Assembly (NCBI RefSeq): GCF_001542905.1
Contig: NZ_LOAJ01000001.1
Coordinates: 2,666,001-2,730,000 of the forward strand
Reading direction: 5' to 3'
DNA from: Halorubrum aethiopicum
GTDB lineage: Archaea; Halobacteriota; Halobacteria; Halobacteriales; Haloferacaceae
Length of the DNA stretch: 64,000 nucleotides
This document shows, in pieces, positions 45,367-53,337 of this stretch. A program made the translations under genes and the position numbers. The number at the start of each line of letters is the position of its first letter. Position 1 is the stretch's first letter. The notes under the pieces are model-generated. The model did not search any database. It had not been told where the DNA came from and saw only the letters and a list, made by a program, of their open reading frames with translations.

Positions 45367-45390
45367 GGTTCAATTCCCGGACGGTGCATT
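45367..45390 (+). repeat. Exact 24-base copy of the tRNA-Gly 3' end (att-like)
   Basis: Identical to 45239-45262, covering half of the T-arm, the acceptor 3' strand and two flanking bases. Distance between copies is 128 bases. Such direct repeats flank elements integrated by tyrosine recombinases at tRNA genes; here the element is missing or lost. Confidence 0.85.
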
Positions 45391-45519
45391 CCTTCGGCGA
45401 GAAACGCCGCGAGCCGCGGGTATGCCGGATGAAGCGAACCCTCTCAGTCGTGTACAGCGAACGGTGCGATGTGTGAGCGAAGCGAACACTTCGCCAAGCG
45501 AGCGAGTACGTCTGATTCC

Positions 45520-45543
45520 GGTTCAGTTCTCGGACGGTACATT
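45520..45543 (+). repeat. Degenerate third copy of the tRNA-Gly 3' end
   Basis: Matches 45239-45262 at 21 of 24 positions (A-to-G, C-to-T, G-to-A changes). It lies 153 bases after the second copy. The interval has short hairpins such as GGTC/GACC around GAGCGAAGCGA but no gene. Confidence 0.75.
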
Positions 45544-45572
45544 CGAACGCTGAATCATCACTCCACACGGAG

Positions 45573-45815
45573 GATCGCTCAGTACGAGAGAGTGAGCGAT
45601 CGATTGCGGTGGCGCGCATCCGAGTGCCCCGGAGGGGCACGAGGAGCCCGCGAGGGAGTCGCTGGCGCGGAACTGCGCCAGCGACGAGGCTGGGGAGGCG
45701 TGAGGTGCGGTGCTGTGCGGGGCGGCTGGGGCTTTGGAGATGTTCACCGCGCCAGCAACGATCGCGTTTATATCAGAGTAAGACCACTTGTAACACCCGT
45801 ACTATTAGCAGTCAA
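45573..45815 (+). repeat. Dispersed structured element, copy C (short form)
   Basis: Shortest copy, about 240 bases, immediately after the tRNA-Gly att-like copies. It opens with the inverted repeat GATCGCTCA/TGAGCGATC, has hairpins CGAGTGCCCC/GGGGCACGAG and TCGCTGGCGC/GCGCCAGCGA, the invariant 19-base block (45692-45710), then jumps directly to GGGGCTTTGGAGATGTTCACC. The whole CAAAGGGGCAG long-stem module present in the other copies is absent. Confidence 0.85.
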
Positions 45816-45864
45816 ATTCTAAGTCCGTTCCAGTAGAGAACGGGAGTTCAACGGACCTTCCACC

Positions 45865-47244
45865 TCAGAAGATGTTCGCCTGCCGGTAGACGGAGATCCC
45901 GCTGTCCGTGATCTCGTAGGGTTTCGTCTCGCGGGAGTGGTTGGCGTCGCGGATCTTCTGGATCTCGACGGCGAGACGCGTCTCTCGGAAGTCGGAGCCG
46001 CGGACGTACTGGAGGACGAACACCCCGTCCGTCAGGTACTCGACGAGGCCGTACCGCGAGGCGTACGGCGTCTCCTCGCTCGCCTCGGAGGTGAGAAGCG
46101 TCGTCACGCCCGCCTCCTTCAGCAGGCGGGTGAACCCGAACACCTCCGAGCGCCGCTTGGCGGGGTGGTCGTACATCATCTCGAGCAGCGAGACGGAGTC
46201 GAGCACCAGTCGATCGGCGCCGAACTCCGCGATGAGCCGCGTGAGGTCGTTGCGGATCGACGCGAGCGAGTTCGCCATCTCGATGGGGTCGAGCGAGACG
46301 ACCGCGAGTTGCCCCTCCTCGACGTACTCCCGGAACGGCCACCCCTTCTCCTCGGCGGTCGCGACGATCGACTCCCGGCTCTGTTCGAGCGTGATGTACA
46401 CCCCCCGCTCGTCGGACTCGAGCGCCTCGTTGAGGAACTGTAACGAGAACGTGGTCTTCCCGGTCCCGGCGCCGCCGATGACCGTCAGGAGCGACCGGCT
46501 CGGAACCCCGCCGAGGATCATCTCGTCGAGGCCGTCGATCCCGACGTCCGTCCGATCGATGTCCGACTCGAACTCCTCGGCGTCCGCCTCGTCGAAGCCG
46601 ATCGGTCCGTCCGCAGCACCGCTCTCGCCGCCGCCGCCGAACGGGTCCCCCTCGCCGAAGGAGCCGCCGCCGCTGCCGAAGGGATCGCCAGCGCCGAAGG
46701 ACTCGCCACCGCCGCCACCGCCGCTACCGCTGCCGAACGGATCCCCCTCGCCGAAGGATCCGCCGCCGCTACCGCCGCCGCCACCGAAGGGGTCGTCGTC
46801 GCCGAAGGATCCCTCGTCGCTCTCGTCGCCACCCCCGCCGAACGGGTCACGGTCGGCGGTGGCGTCCCTGTCACCGTCCCCGCCGCTACCGCCACCGAAG
46901 GGATCCTCCTCGGCCTCGGGGTCGGCCTCGTCCGCCGTCTCGGCGTCCGACTCGGGCGCTGGATCGCCGCCGCTCGGAGCGCCGCCGCGCCCGATTCCGC
47001 CGTCGTCTCCGGTCGTCTCGTCGTCTCCGGTCGTCCCGTCGTCGAGGTCGAGGCCGTCTTCGACTCCGGAGGTCGGCTCCTCGTCCTTGTTCCGGGCCGT
47101 GTCCCCTTCGTCCGCGTCCCTCTCGCCGTCGCGATCGCGCTCGTCGGCGTCCCCTTCGCCGCCATCCTCCTCGTCGCCATCGCGGTCGCTCTCCTCGTCG
47201 AGTTCCCGCAGCGCGCGTTCGAACCAGTCCTCCTCGTCGCTCAT
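45865..47244 (-). CDS. KaiC/RecA-like ATPase with DPFG-repeat low-complexity N-terminus
   Basis: 459 residues from ATG 47244. Residues 1-225 are acidic and disordered with six DPFG motifs set in Gly/Ser-rich spacers (DPFGGG, DPFGSG). Residues ~235-459 are a single KaiC-like domain: GIDGLDEMILGGVPSRSLL, Walker A GGAGTGKTTFS, GVYITLEQSRESI with the catalytic Glu-like pair, Walker B RLVLDSVSLLEM, and GVFVLQYV. Single-domain KaiC proteins in haloarchaea act in signalling, but the target is not known. Divergent from nadK. Confidence 0.88.
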   Translation of the reverse strand: MSDEEDWFERALRELDEESDRDGDEEDGGEGDADERDRDGERDADEGDTARNKDEEPTSGVEDGLDLDDGTTGDDETTGDDGGIGRGGAPSGGDPAPESDAETADEADPEAEEDPFGGGSGGDGDRDATADRDPFGGGGDESDEGSFGDDDPFGGGGGSGGGSFGEGDPFGSGSGGGGGGESFGAGDPFGSGGGSFGEGDPFGGGGESGAADGPIGFDEADAEEFESDIDRTDVGIDGLDEMILGGVPSRSLLTVIGGAGTGKTTFSLQFLNEALESDERGVYITLEQSRESIVATAEEKGWPFREYVEEGQLAVVSLDPIEMANSLASIRNDLTRLIAEFGADRLVLDSVSLLEMMYDHPAKRRSEVFGFTRLLKEAGVTTLLTSEASEETPYASRYGLVEYLTDGVFVLQYVRGSDFRETRLAVEIQKIRDANHSRETKPYEITDSGISVYRQANIF

Positions 47245-47332
47245 GGTTCGAGGCGTCCGTTCGGGATCGCCATGTACCGGGGAACGAGGGCCGCCGGCTT
47301 GAACCTTTCCGGCGGCAGCGAGGTCCACACGC

Positions 47333-47339
47333 TTTTACT
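47333..47339 (+). promoter_or_regulatory. TATA-like box of nadK
   Basis: TTTTACT is 23-29 bases before ATG 47362. Confidence 0.55.
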
Positions 47340-47361
47340 CGGCGGGGCGAAACCCGCGGAC

Positions 47362-48183
47362 ATGGAAGTCGGGATCGTGGCGCGGAAGGGAAACCCGGAG
47401 GCCGCGTCGGTCGCCGCCGGGATACGCGACGCCGTTCGCGACGCCGGGGAGGCGGTCTGGATCGACGAGGAGACCGCGAGCGACCTCGACGTCGAGGGAC
47501 GACCCGTCGGCGCGCTCGACGACTGCGACCTGGCGGTCGCGGTCGGCGGCGACGGGACGTTCCTGTTCGTCGCGCGCAACGCCGGCGACACGCCGATACT
47601 CGGAGTAAACCTCGGGGAGGTCGGGTTCCTCAACGCCGTCCCGCCGGCAGCCGCCCAGGAGGCGGTGCTCACGGCGGTCGAGGGGTTCCGCGACGGCTCG
47701 ATGGCCGTCCGGGAGGTCCCCCGACTCGCCGCGCGCGCGGACGGCTGGGAGTCGGTCCCCGCGGCCAACGAGATCGTCGTTCAGGGCGGGCGGCGCGGTC
47801 CCGGCGGCGGCGTCGACTACGAACTGCGCGTGGACGGCTCGCCGTACGCGAGCGGCCACGCCGACGGCGTCCTCGTGGCGACGCCGACCGGCTCCACCGC
47901 GTACAACCTCTCCGAGCGGGGACCGCTCGTCCACCCCGACGTCGCCGGCCTGATCGTCAACGAGATGGCCCCCGAGGAGGGGATGGCCCCGCTCGTGGTC
48001 GACGTCGACGCGACGGTCACGGTGTCGGTGTCGGATCCCGACGGGGCGGTGGTCGTCAGCGACGGGCGGAACGCGCGGGAGCTCGACGAACCGGTCGAGG
48101 TGACGATCGAGCGGACCTCGCCGCCGATGCGGATCGCGGGCCCGGAGTCCGACTTCTTCGAGGCGCTGAAGAAGCTGTCCTGA
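47362..48183 (+). CDS. nadK: NAD kinase
   Basis: 273 residues from ATG 47362; the upstream in-frame extension overlaps the promoter. Phosphorylates NAD to NADP. Motifs: VGIVARKGNPEAASVA, the GGDG loop AVAVGGDGTFLFVARN, LGVNLGEVGFLNAV, NEIVVQGG, GHADGVLVATPTGSTAYNLSERGPLVHP. With nadE 5 kb away, NAD metabolism is represented twice, though not as one operon. Confidence 0.95.
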   Translation: MEVGIVARKGNPEAASVAAGIRDAVRDAGEAVWIDEETASDLDVEGRPVGALDDCDLAVAVGGDGTFLFVARNAGDTPILGVNLGEVGFLNAVPPAAAQEAVLTAVEGFRDGSMAVREVPRLAARADGWESVPAANEIVVQGGRRGPGGGVDYELRVDGSPYASGHADGVLVATPTGSTAYNLSERGPLVHPDVAGLIVNEMAPEEGMAPLVVDVDATVTVSVSDPDGAVVVSDGRNARELDEPVEVTIERTSPPMRIAGPESDFFEALKKLS

Positions 48184-48270
48184 CCGTCCCACCCGTCTCG
48201 ATCGTCTCGGCCGTCCTGGCCGTCCCGATCGTCTCGACCCTCCCACCCGTCCAACCCGTACCTACCGTCC
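48184..48270. repeat. Pyrimidine-rich degenerate repeats after nadK
   Basis: CCGTCCCACCCGTCTCGATCG-like units (written here as CCGTCCCACCCGTCTCGAT) recur with changes, including GATCGTCTCG twice. No gene is present before 48329. Confidence 0.6.
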
Positions 48271-48328
48271 GGACAGAGCCGGGACCGACGCGCAACGTTC
48301 AACCCGCCGCCGACCCGACTCGAGAGCG

Positions 48329-48871
48329 ATGAACGTCCCGCTCGGGCTCGAACCGTTCGTCGATCAGTCCCCCCGCGATCACGCGCTCGTGCTCCTCGTC
48401 GGGGCGCTCGCGTGTCTCGTCGGGTACGTCGGGTCCGCGGCCCTGTTCTTCGGGGTGGGCGCGCTCGACGGCGGCGGACCGGCGGGCCCGCGTCGAGTGG
48501 CGGCCGTCTTCGCCTCGCTGGCCTGCTGGGCCGCGTACACGGTCGCGTTCGTGCGCGGGGCGGGCGGCCCGGTGACGGACGTGCTCGCGTACCCGATCGC
48601 GACGGTGACGGTCGTTCCCGTCGCGACGCGCTGGATCCTCTTCGGACCGGCGTGGGCAGCGCTTCGCGACCGGCTCGGGTTCTTCCTCTTCCGACCCGAC
48701 CTCCTCGTCGACGCGGCCGTCCTCGTCGTTCCCGGCGTCGCGCTCTGTGCGTCCCTGCTCACGCTGTGGGCGAGCCGGCTCGGCGAGGCGGAGATCCGCG
48801 AGTGGCAGCGGCGACACCTCTCCGCGGCGTTCCGCGAGGCCTTCGTCGAGGAGGCCGACTTCGAGGAGTGA
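48329..48871 (+). CDS. Haloarchaeal membrane protein of unknown function
   Basis: 180 residues with four hydrophobic segments (about residues 18-40, 54-72, 81-101 and 128-150) and a charged C-terminal helix (GEAEIREWQRRHLSAAF). No domain recognised. Codon use is typical. It precedes the VTT-domain gene by 78 bases and may be part of one transcription unit. Confidence 0.8.
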   Translation: MNVPLGLEPFVDQSPRDHALVLLVGALACLVGYVGSAALFFGVGALDGGGPAGPRRVAAVFASLACWAAYTVAFVRGAGGPVTDVLAYPIATVTVVPVATRWILFGPAWAALRDRLGFFLFRPDLLVDAAVLVVPGVALCASLLTLWASRLGEAEIREWQRRHLSAAFREAFVEEADFEE

Positions 48872-48949
48872 CGGTCCGACCGGAACGGTTCACGGCCGTC
48901 CGCCGTCCGGTCCCGCAAGGCGTTTACTGCGGGCTCCCGTCCCCCCGGC

Positions 48950-49624
48950 GTGAACCGTCGCCACGTTCTCGGGGGCGCGGTCGTCGCGCTCGCGGTCCTC
49001 CTCGCGTGGGCCGCGTCGCCGGCGGCCGCGCTCGCGACCCTCGAGTGGCTCGCCGCCGACCCGATTCGGTTCGGAGTCGCGCTCGTCGCGCTGGCGGCGG
49101 TCCGGCCGCTCCTAGCGTGGCCGACGACGCTGCTCGCGGTCGTCGCCGGCTTCGGCTACGGCTGGGCCGGCGTCCCGGTCGGCGTCGTTCTCCTCACGGC
49201 GACGGCGGTCCCGCCCTACTGGCTCGCACGTGCCGGACGCGCCCGTCTTACGAGCGACTCTCGAGCCGTCGAGCGCGTCTCCGCGGCTGGCTCCCGGCTC
49301 GTCGCCGACGCCGGGGGTCTCCGGGCGGTCGCGGGGTGCCGGTTCCTGCCCGTCCCCGCCGACGCCGTCTCGGTGACCGCCGGCGTGTCGGGGGTGGCCC
49401 CGCGGCCGTTCCTCGCCGGGACCGCAGTCGGCGAGTTCCCCTGGGTGGTCGCCGGCGTCGCCGTCGGCGTCTCCGCAGATCGACTCGCGAGCGACGAGTT
49501 GTCCGTCGCCGATCCCGCCCTGTTCGTCGCGCTCGCGCTCGCCGGCGCGCTCCTGCTCGCGCGACCGCTGTATCGCGCCTGGCGGGACGATCGGGCGACC
49601 GCGGACGACGTGCCCCGGACCTGA
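48950..49624 (+). CDS. TVP38/TMEM64 (VTT/SNARE-associated) family membrane protein
   Basis: 224 residues, GTG start 48950, TATA-like CGTTTACT ~28 bases upstream. VTT pattern: PTTLLAVVAGFGYGWAGVPVG, a reentrant Gly-rich segment, GCRFLPVPADAVSVTAGVSG and GTAVGEFPWVVAGVAVG. DedA/VTT proteins act in lipid scrambling or ion homeostasis; the role here is not known. Five or six membrane segments. Confidence 0.88.
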   Translation: MNRRHVLGGAVVALAVLLAWAASPAAALATLEWLAADPIRFGVALVALAAVRPLLAWPTTLLAVVAGFGYGWAGVPVGVVLLTATAVPPYWLARAGRARLTSDSRAVERVSAAGSRLVADAGGLRAVAGCRFLPVPADAVSVTAGVSGVAPRPFLAGTAVGEFPWVVAGVAVGVSADRLASDELSVADPALFVALALAGALLLARPLYRAWRDDRATADDVPRT

Positions 49625-49683
49625 GACGCGGGACCGTTCTTGCCGAATTTCCTCAAGGAAGCGGTGCGTTTCGGCTCGGACGG

Positions 49684-50090
49684 TTCGGTATAGGCAGGTG
49701 ACGGAGTGAGCGATCGCGGTGGCGCGCCGGTGAGTGGTCGCCGTAGGCGACCGCGAACCGCCCGCGAGGGACGCGGTGAGCGCTCGGAAAGCGCGAACCG
49801 CGAGGCTGGGGAGGCGTGAGGTGCGGGGCGGTCGCGGTCGGGTGGGACTCAAAGGGGCAGCCGGCTCCGGGAAGACGGCCGACGCAAGCAGCGTGGCGCT
49901 ACGCGCCACGGGCAGCCGGCGGCGAAGCCGCCGGCGACACCGCAGCGAACGAAGTGAGCGAGGAGCGCAGCGAGGCCCTCGACCGGAGCCGGCTGGGGCT
50001 TTGAAAAAGTTCACCGCCCCAGCAACGATCCATTTTTTATCATCTCGATCACTGATGAAATACCCGTTCTATAAGCACGCTCCAACGACG
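49684..50090 (+). repeat. Dispersed structured element, copy D (longest)
   Basis: About 405 bases, filling the 532-base gap 49625-50156. Invariant block at 49808-49826; hairpin GTGGTCGCC/GGCGACCGC; stem 49859-49870 with 49983-49994 (12 bp, perfect); extra hairpins GCGTGGCGC/GCGCCACG and GCCGGCGGC/GCCGCCGGC inside the long stem's loop; GCTGGGGC/GCCCCAGC stem followed by ATTTTTTATC and the tail TTCTATAAGCACGCTCCAAC. Confidence 0.88.
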
Positions 50091-50156
50091 CCCGATTTCA
50101 TGCCACGGTGCCTCTGAAGAACGGACTCGACCGGAGCCACCGGCTCCGATATCGCG

Positions 50157-50886
50157 CTACTCGCTTTCGTTCTCCTCGTAGCTGACCTCGATGCCACGCG
50201 GCACCGGACGGAGGAGGTACGTCCCGTTCCCGCGCTCGACCGGCGCGAAGTCGGCGGTGAAGCTCGTGACGGCGTCCTCCCTGATCTCGAACTCCCGATT
50301 GAACGTGATCGGCGCGTTTCCGGGCAGTTCGACGGTCGCCTCGCCGCCGTCCGCGAGCGTCGCGTCGGTTCCGGAGACGTCTAGCTGGAGATACGGGTAG
50401 GTCCCGACGGTCAGTTCGCGCTCGTCGATCAGCTGGGTCTCCTCGCCCTGTAGCTGGACGAGGTCGGCTTCTTGGGGCTCGTCGAACTCGTGGTACTCGC
50501 GTCCCTGCGGGTCGTCTTCGTCACCTCCGTCGTCCGTCTCGTCGCTTCCGTCGGCGTCGCCTCCCTCCGCCGTCGGGATCGGTCTCGTTGCCGCCCGCGT
50601 CGTCGCCTCCGTCGTTCCCGTCTCCGGCGTCCCCGTCGTCCTCCTCGTCGCCGTCCCCGTCGCCGCCCTCCGGTCCGAGCCAGATCCCGTCGATCGTGAC
50701 GACGAGCGACTCGAAGTCGCCGATGTCGGCCGGCTGATCGGTGACCGAGGTCGCGAGCGTGCCGGTCGCGCGGCCGACGCAGCCGGCGAGGCCGACGGTC
50801 CCGAGCGCCGCGGCACCGGTCGCCCGGAGGTAGTCGCGGCGGCCGAGCGCGTAGAGCCGATCTCGCGTCCCGCTCACGTCAGACAC
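50157..50886 (-). pseudogene. DUF4382 Tat-lipoprotein, broken by a frameshift
   Basis: The 5' part, GTG 50886, encodes a twin-arginine lipoprotein signal (GRRDYLRATGAAALGTVGLAGC) and the start of a DUF4382-type domain (SVTDQPADIGDFESLVVTIDGIWL). The 3' part, in another frame, ends with LVQLQGEETQLIDERELTVG, the Gly/Asp linker and LLRPVPRGIEVSYEE. The frames rejoin if one G of the GGG run (minus strand of 50563-50565) is dropped. A surface lipoprotein would result if intact. It overlaps the upstream gene's stop by eight bases. Confidence 0.85.
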
Positions 50887-51193
50887 CCCCGGAACCGCCG
50901 GCGAGGTCGTTTCCGCCGAGATCGTTTCCGGCGAGGTCGCTCACCGCGTCACCGAGGTCTCCGATCTCGCCGGAGAGGAAGCCGTCGATCTCGCTCAGGA
51001 GGTCACCGACGAACTCCGGAACCGGGTCCGGCAGGTCGCTCGGCGGCCCGGCGTCGTCGCTGGCGTTCCCGTCCGGGCCGACGTCGGCGGCCGCGTTCGG
51101 TCCGGCGGCGGCGACCCCGCCGGCCGCTACGCCGGTTCCGATCAGTACGACCGCGGCGAGCGCTCCGAGGAGCGCGGTTCGAATGGCGTTCAT
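50879..51193 (-). CDS. Small secreted protein with Sec-type signal
   Basis: 104 residues from ATG 51193 (an in-frame start at 51226 would give 115). Signal-like NAIRTALLGALAAVVLIGTG and AAGGVAAAGPNAAA cleavage region; mature part is Asp/Gly-rich with FVGDLLSEIDGFLSGEIGDL and GNDLGGNDLAGG repeats. No known family. It is immediately upstream of the DUF4382 gene and could be co-transcribed. Confidence 0.65.
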   Translation of the reverse strand: MNAIRTALLGALAAVVLIGTGVAAGGVAAAGPNAAADVGPDGNASDDAGPPSDLPDPVPEFVGDLLSEIDGFLSGEIGDLGDAVSDLAGNDLGGNDLAGGSGGV

Positions 51194-51435
51194 CGCGACT
51201 CCCGCTCGAGCCGCTATCGACTTCAATGACCCACTCGCTTCGGCCGGTTCGGTCCGGATTAATCCGAATTAATTCGATTCGAGCGCCCGTGAGGCGGTCG
51301 ATACCGAACGATCCGCCGTTCGACGCGATCGGCGACGCGTTCGGCGGGCGGGACGGCCGGCGCGCGGTGGCAGTAGACGATCCGCGCGCGGCGAGACGAC
51401 CCGTGTGTAGACGATCCGCACGCGCCGGGAGGTAC

Positions 51436-52170
51436 CTACCCGGCTGCCGGAAGCGCCGAGTCCCCGCCGCCGCCGTGACGGAGGTACTGGATCGCGGCCC
51501 CGCCGACCAGGAACGCGAGGAACGCCGGGATCGCGGGGGCGGCCTGCTGGGAGATCGCCAGCGCCTCGCCGGCGAGGACGGCCCGCCACACCGGGTACGC
51601 CGTCGCGAGGACGCCGGCACCGAGTCCGGTCAGCGCCAGCGAGATGATCGGATCGGCGTACCGCATCGCCAGGATCCCGGCGACGATGCCGACGAGAAGC
51701 GAAGCGAGGAGGAACCGCCGGAACGCGGGTTGCGCGAACAGGCCGGAGCCGGCGAGTGCCGCCGGATCGATCGCCTCGACGACCGGCGCGTCGGATCCCG
51801 CCGGGTCGTACACCCGATCGAGGACCGACTCGCCGACCGTCAACACGAGGGTCGCGAGCGTCGAGAAGAGGAACGCCGAGATCGCCACGGCGAACCGGGC
51901 GACGAACGGAATCAGCCCGCGACCGAGGAACGCGCCGATCAGCACGAGCGACGCGGCGAACCCGATCCGGCCGCCGGTCGAGACGGTCCCGGAGGCGACC
52001 CGCGGGACGACGACCCAGCCGACCACGCCGCCGCCGACCGCGCCGGCTATCCACCCGGTCCAGCCGAGGACGCGGTCCGTGAGGTCGTAGGCGGCGGTCA
52101 CCAACACGGCCCCGACGAGCGTGTTGACACAGAGCAACGCGAACACCACCGGCGTCTCCGCGAGAGACAT
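51436..52170 (-). CDS. Haloarchaeal multi-pass membrane protein of unknown function
   Basis: 244 residues with about seven hydrophobic segments, starting SLAETPVVFALLCVNTLVGAV and including GWIAGAVGGGVVGWVVVPRV. No transporter or enzyme motif is visible. ATG 52170. Minus strand, upstream of the secreted-protein gene by 240 bases. The 242-base interval 51194-51435 holds nothing recognisable beyond TTAATCCGAATTAATTCG, a short AT-rich palindrome near 51258-51275. Confidence 0.8.
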   Translation of the reverse strand: MSLAETPVVFALLCVNTLVGAVLVTAAYDLTDRVLGWTGWIAGAVGGGVVGWVVVPRVASGTVSTGGRIGFAASLVLIGAFLGRGLIPFVARFAVAISAFLFSTLATLVLTVGESVLDRVYDPAGSDAPVVEAIDPAALAGSGLFAQPAFRRFLLASLLVGIVAGILAMRYADPIISLALTGLGAGVLATAYPVWRAVLAGEALAISQQAAPAIPAFLAFLVGGAAIQYLRHGGGGDSALPAAG

Positions 52171-52292
52171 GCGCCGGGCTACCGCCCGATATCGTATAGT
52201 TCTATTGACGACACGGGTCGGTCAGGTGGTCCTCCCCTCGGTCGGACAGCTCACACCTCAGCCGGAGCGTCCTACGCCCCGGTCCGAGCGGT

Positions 52293-52781
52293 CTACGCCT
52301 CGGCGTTCCGCTTGGTGTAGGCGTCGAGCGCGGTCTCGATCGTGGACAGATCGCGGGTGACGCGGCCGTCGGCGACGCGCATGAACCCCGGCGTGTACGA
52401 CGCGGAGTAGTCGAATATCCGGTTGACGCCGCGTTTGGGCACCGAGACCGGGGTGAACGACTCGACCGTGTACACTCGCGTGGTCGGGAACGCGGTCCAA
52501 AACGTGCCGCTGACCCAGCGGTCCTCGTCGGCGAACGTCTCGCCGATCCGCCCGGTGGCGACGTACTCGCCGTCGTGATAGAACAGGAGGAGGTCGCCGG
52601 ACTCCATGCGGTCGAACGTCGAGCCGTTCCCGCTGTCGTCGTCGACGGCCCACAGCCGCGCCTCCTCGACGTCCGCGAGCGGCTCCGGCCGGTCGGGGTA
52701 CTCGGAGAGGTCGACCGCGGACCGGACCGTTCGATCGAAGTTCTCCGGATCGACCGGGACGAGAAAGACGTTGTCGCTCAT
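52293..52781 (-). CDS. EVE/PUA-like domain protein
   Basis: 162 residues. The segment RMESGDLLLFYHDGEYVATGRIGETF has the EVE pattern (modified-base or RNA-binding fold related to PUA), followed by ALRVYTVESF-like strand (TTRVYTVESFTPV). EVE proteins bind modified nucleic acid or occur near defence genes, but no such neighbours are present. ATG 52781; a TATA-like TTTAAAAG lies ~24 bases upstream. Confidence 0.75.
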   Translation of the reverse strand: MSDNVFLVPVDPENFDRTVRSAVDLSEYPDRPEPLADVEEARLWAVDDDSGNGSTFDRMESGDLLLFYHDGEYVATGRIGETFADEDRWVSGTFWTAFPTTRVYTVESFTPVSVPKRGVNRIFDYSASYTPGFMRVADGRVTRDLSTIETALDAYTKRNAEA

Positions 52782-52857
52782 TGCCCCCCGTTTCGCCGGG
52801 AGGGATTTAAAAGCGTTCGTTGACCGACCGCGATCCGCCGGTATGGACCGCTCCCGC

Positions 52858-53208
52858 TCACTCCTCGTCGTACTCGTCGTAGATCCGGTCCATCCGCGCG
52901 GCCATCACGAAGTCGGACCGGTGGAGGCCGTCGATGTCGTGGCTCCACATCTCGATGCCGACCTCTCCCCACGAGAGGTGGATGTCGGGGTGGTGCCACT
53001 CCGCCTCGGCGAGTTCCCCCACGTCGTTCGTGAACGCGAGCGCGGTCGCGAAGTCCGGAAAGGCGTACGTCGCCTCCAAGTGGTGCTCCTCGATCACCTC
53101 CCAGGCGTCGCCGAGTTCGGCGAGGTGGTCCGCGTACTCTGCCGGCGTCAGCGGCTCGTCGTCCTCCGCGGACGGCTCCACGGGCTCGTCGGCGAGCGAG
53201 GATGTCAT
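52858..53208 (-). CDS. 4a-hydroxytetrahydrobiopterin dehydratase (PCD/DCoH) family
   Basis: 116 residues from ATG 53208. The family motif is complete: [20 protein letters not shown], with the HH/P catalytic pair, the aromatic, and [12 protein letters not shown]. Dehydrates 4a-hydroxypterin in pterin recycling. The first ~25 residues are Glu/Pro-rich. Archaeal homologues may act on other pterins; the substrate is not certain. Confidence 0.9.
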   Translation of the reverse strand: MTSSLADEPVEPSAEDDEPLTPAEYADHLAELGDAWEVIEEHHLEATYAFPDFATALAFTNDVGELAEAEWHHPDIHLSWGEVGIEMWSHDIDGLHRSDFVMAARMDRIYDEYDEE

Positions 53209-53307
53209 GTGCTCCCGTTGGTCTCGGAGGGGTTTGTACCTTCCGCGCCGGAACCGATGCCGGTCGGGCGACCCGGTCGGCGGGAGCGACCCGCAGGCAA
53301 CGAGTCG

Positions 53308-53314
53308 GTTAAAC
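53308..53314 (+). promoter_or_regulatory. TATA-like box of the BtpA-family gene
   Basis: GTTAAAC lies 24-30 bases before ATG 53338. Confidence 0.5.
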
Positions 53315-53337
53315 CGCACCCGGTTCTCGATGGGACC

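Noticed and set aside
45261-45572. A second complete tRNA gene after tRNA-Gly
   Set aside because: Only the T-arm/acceptor 3' end recurs; no D-arm, anticodon arm or 5' acceptor strand is present.
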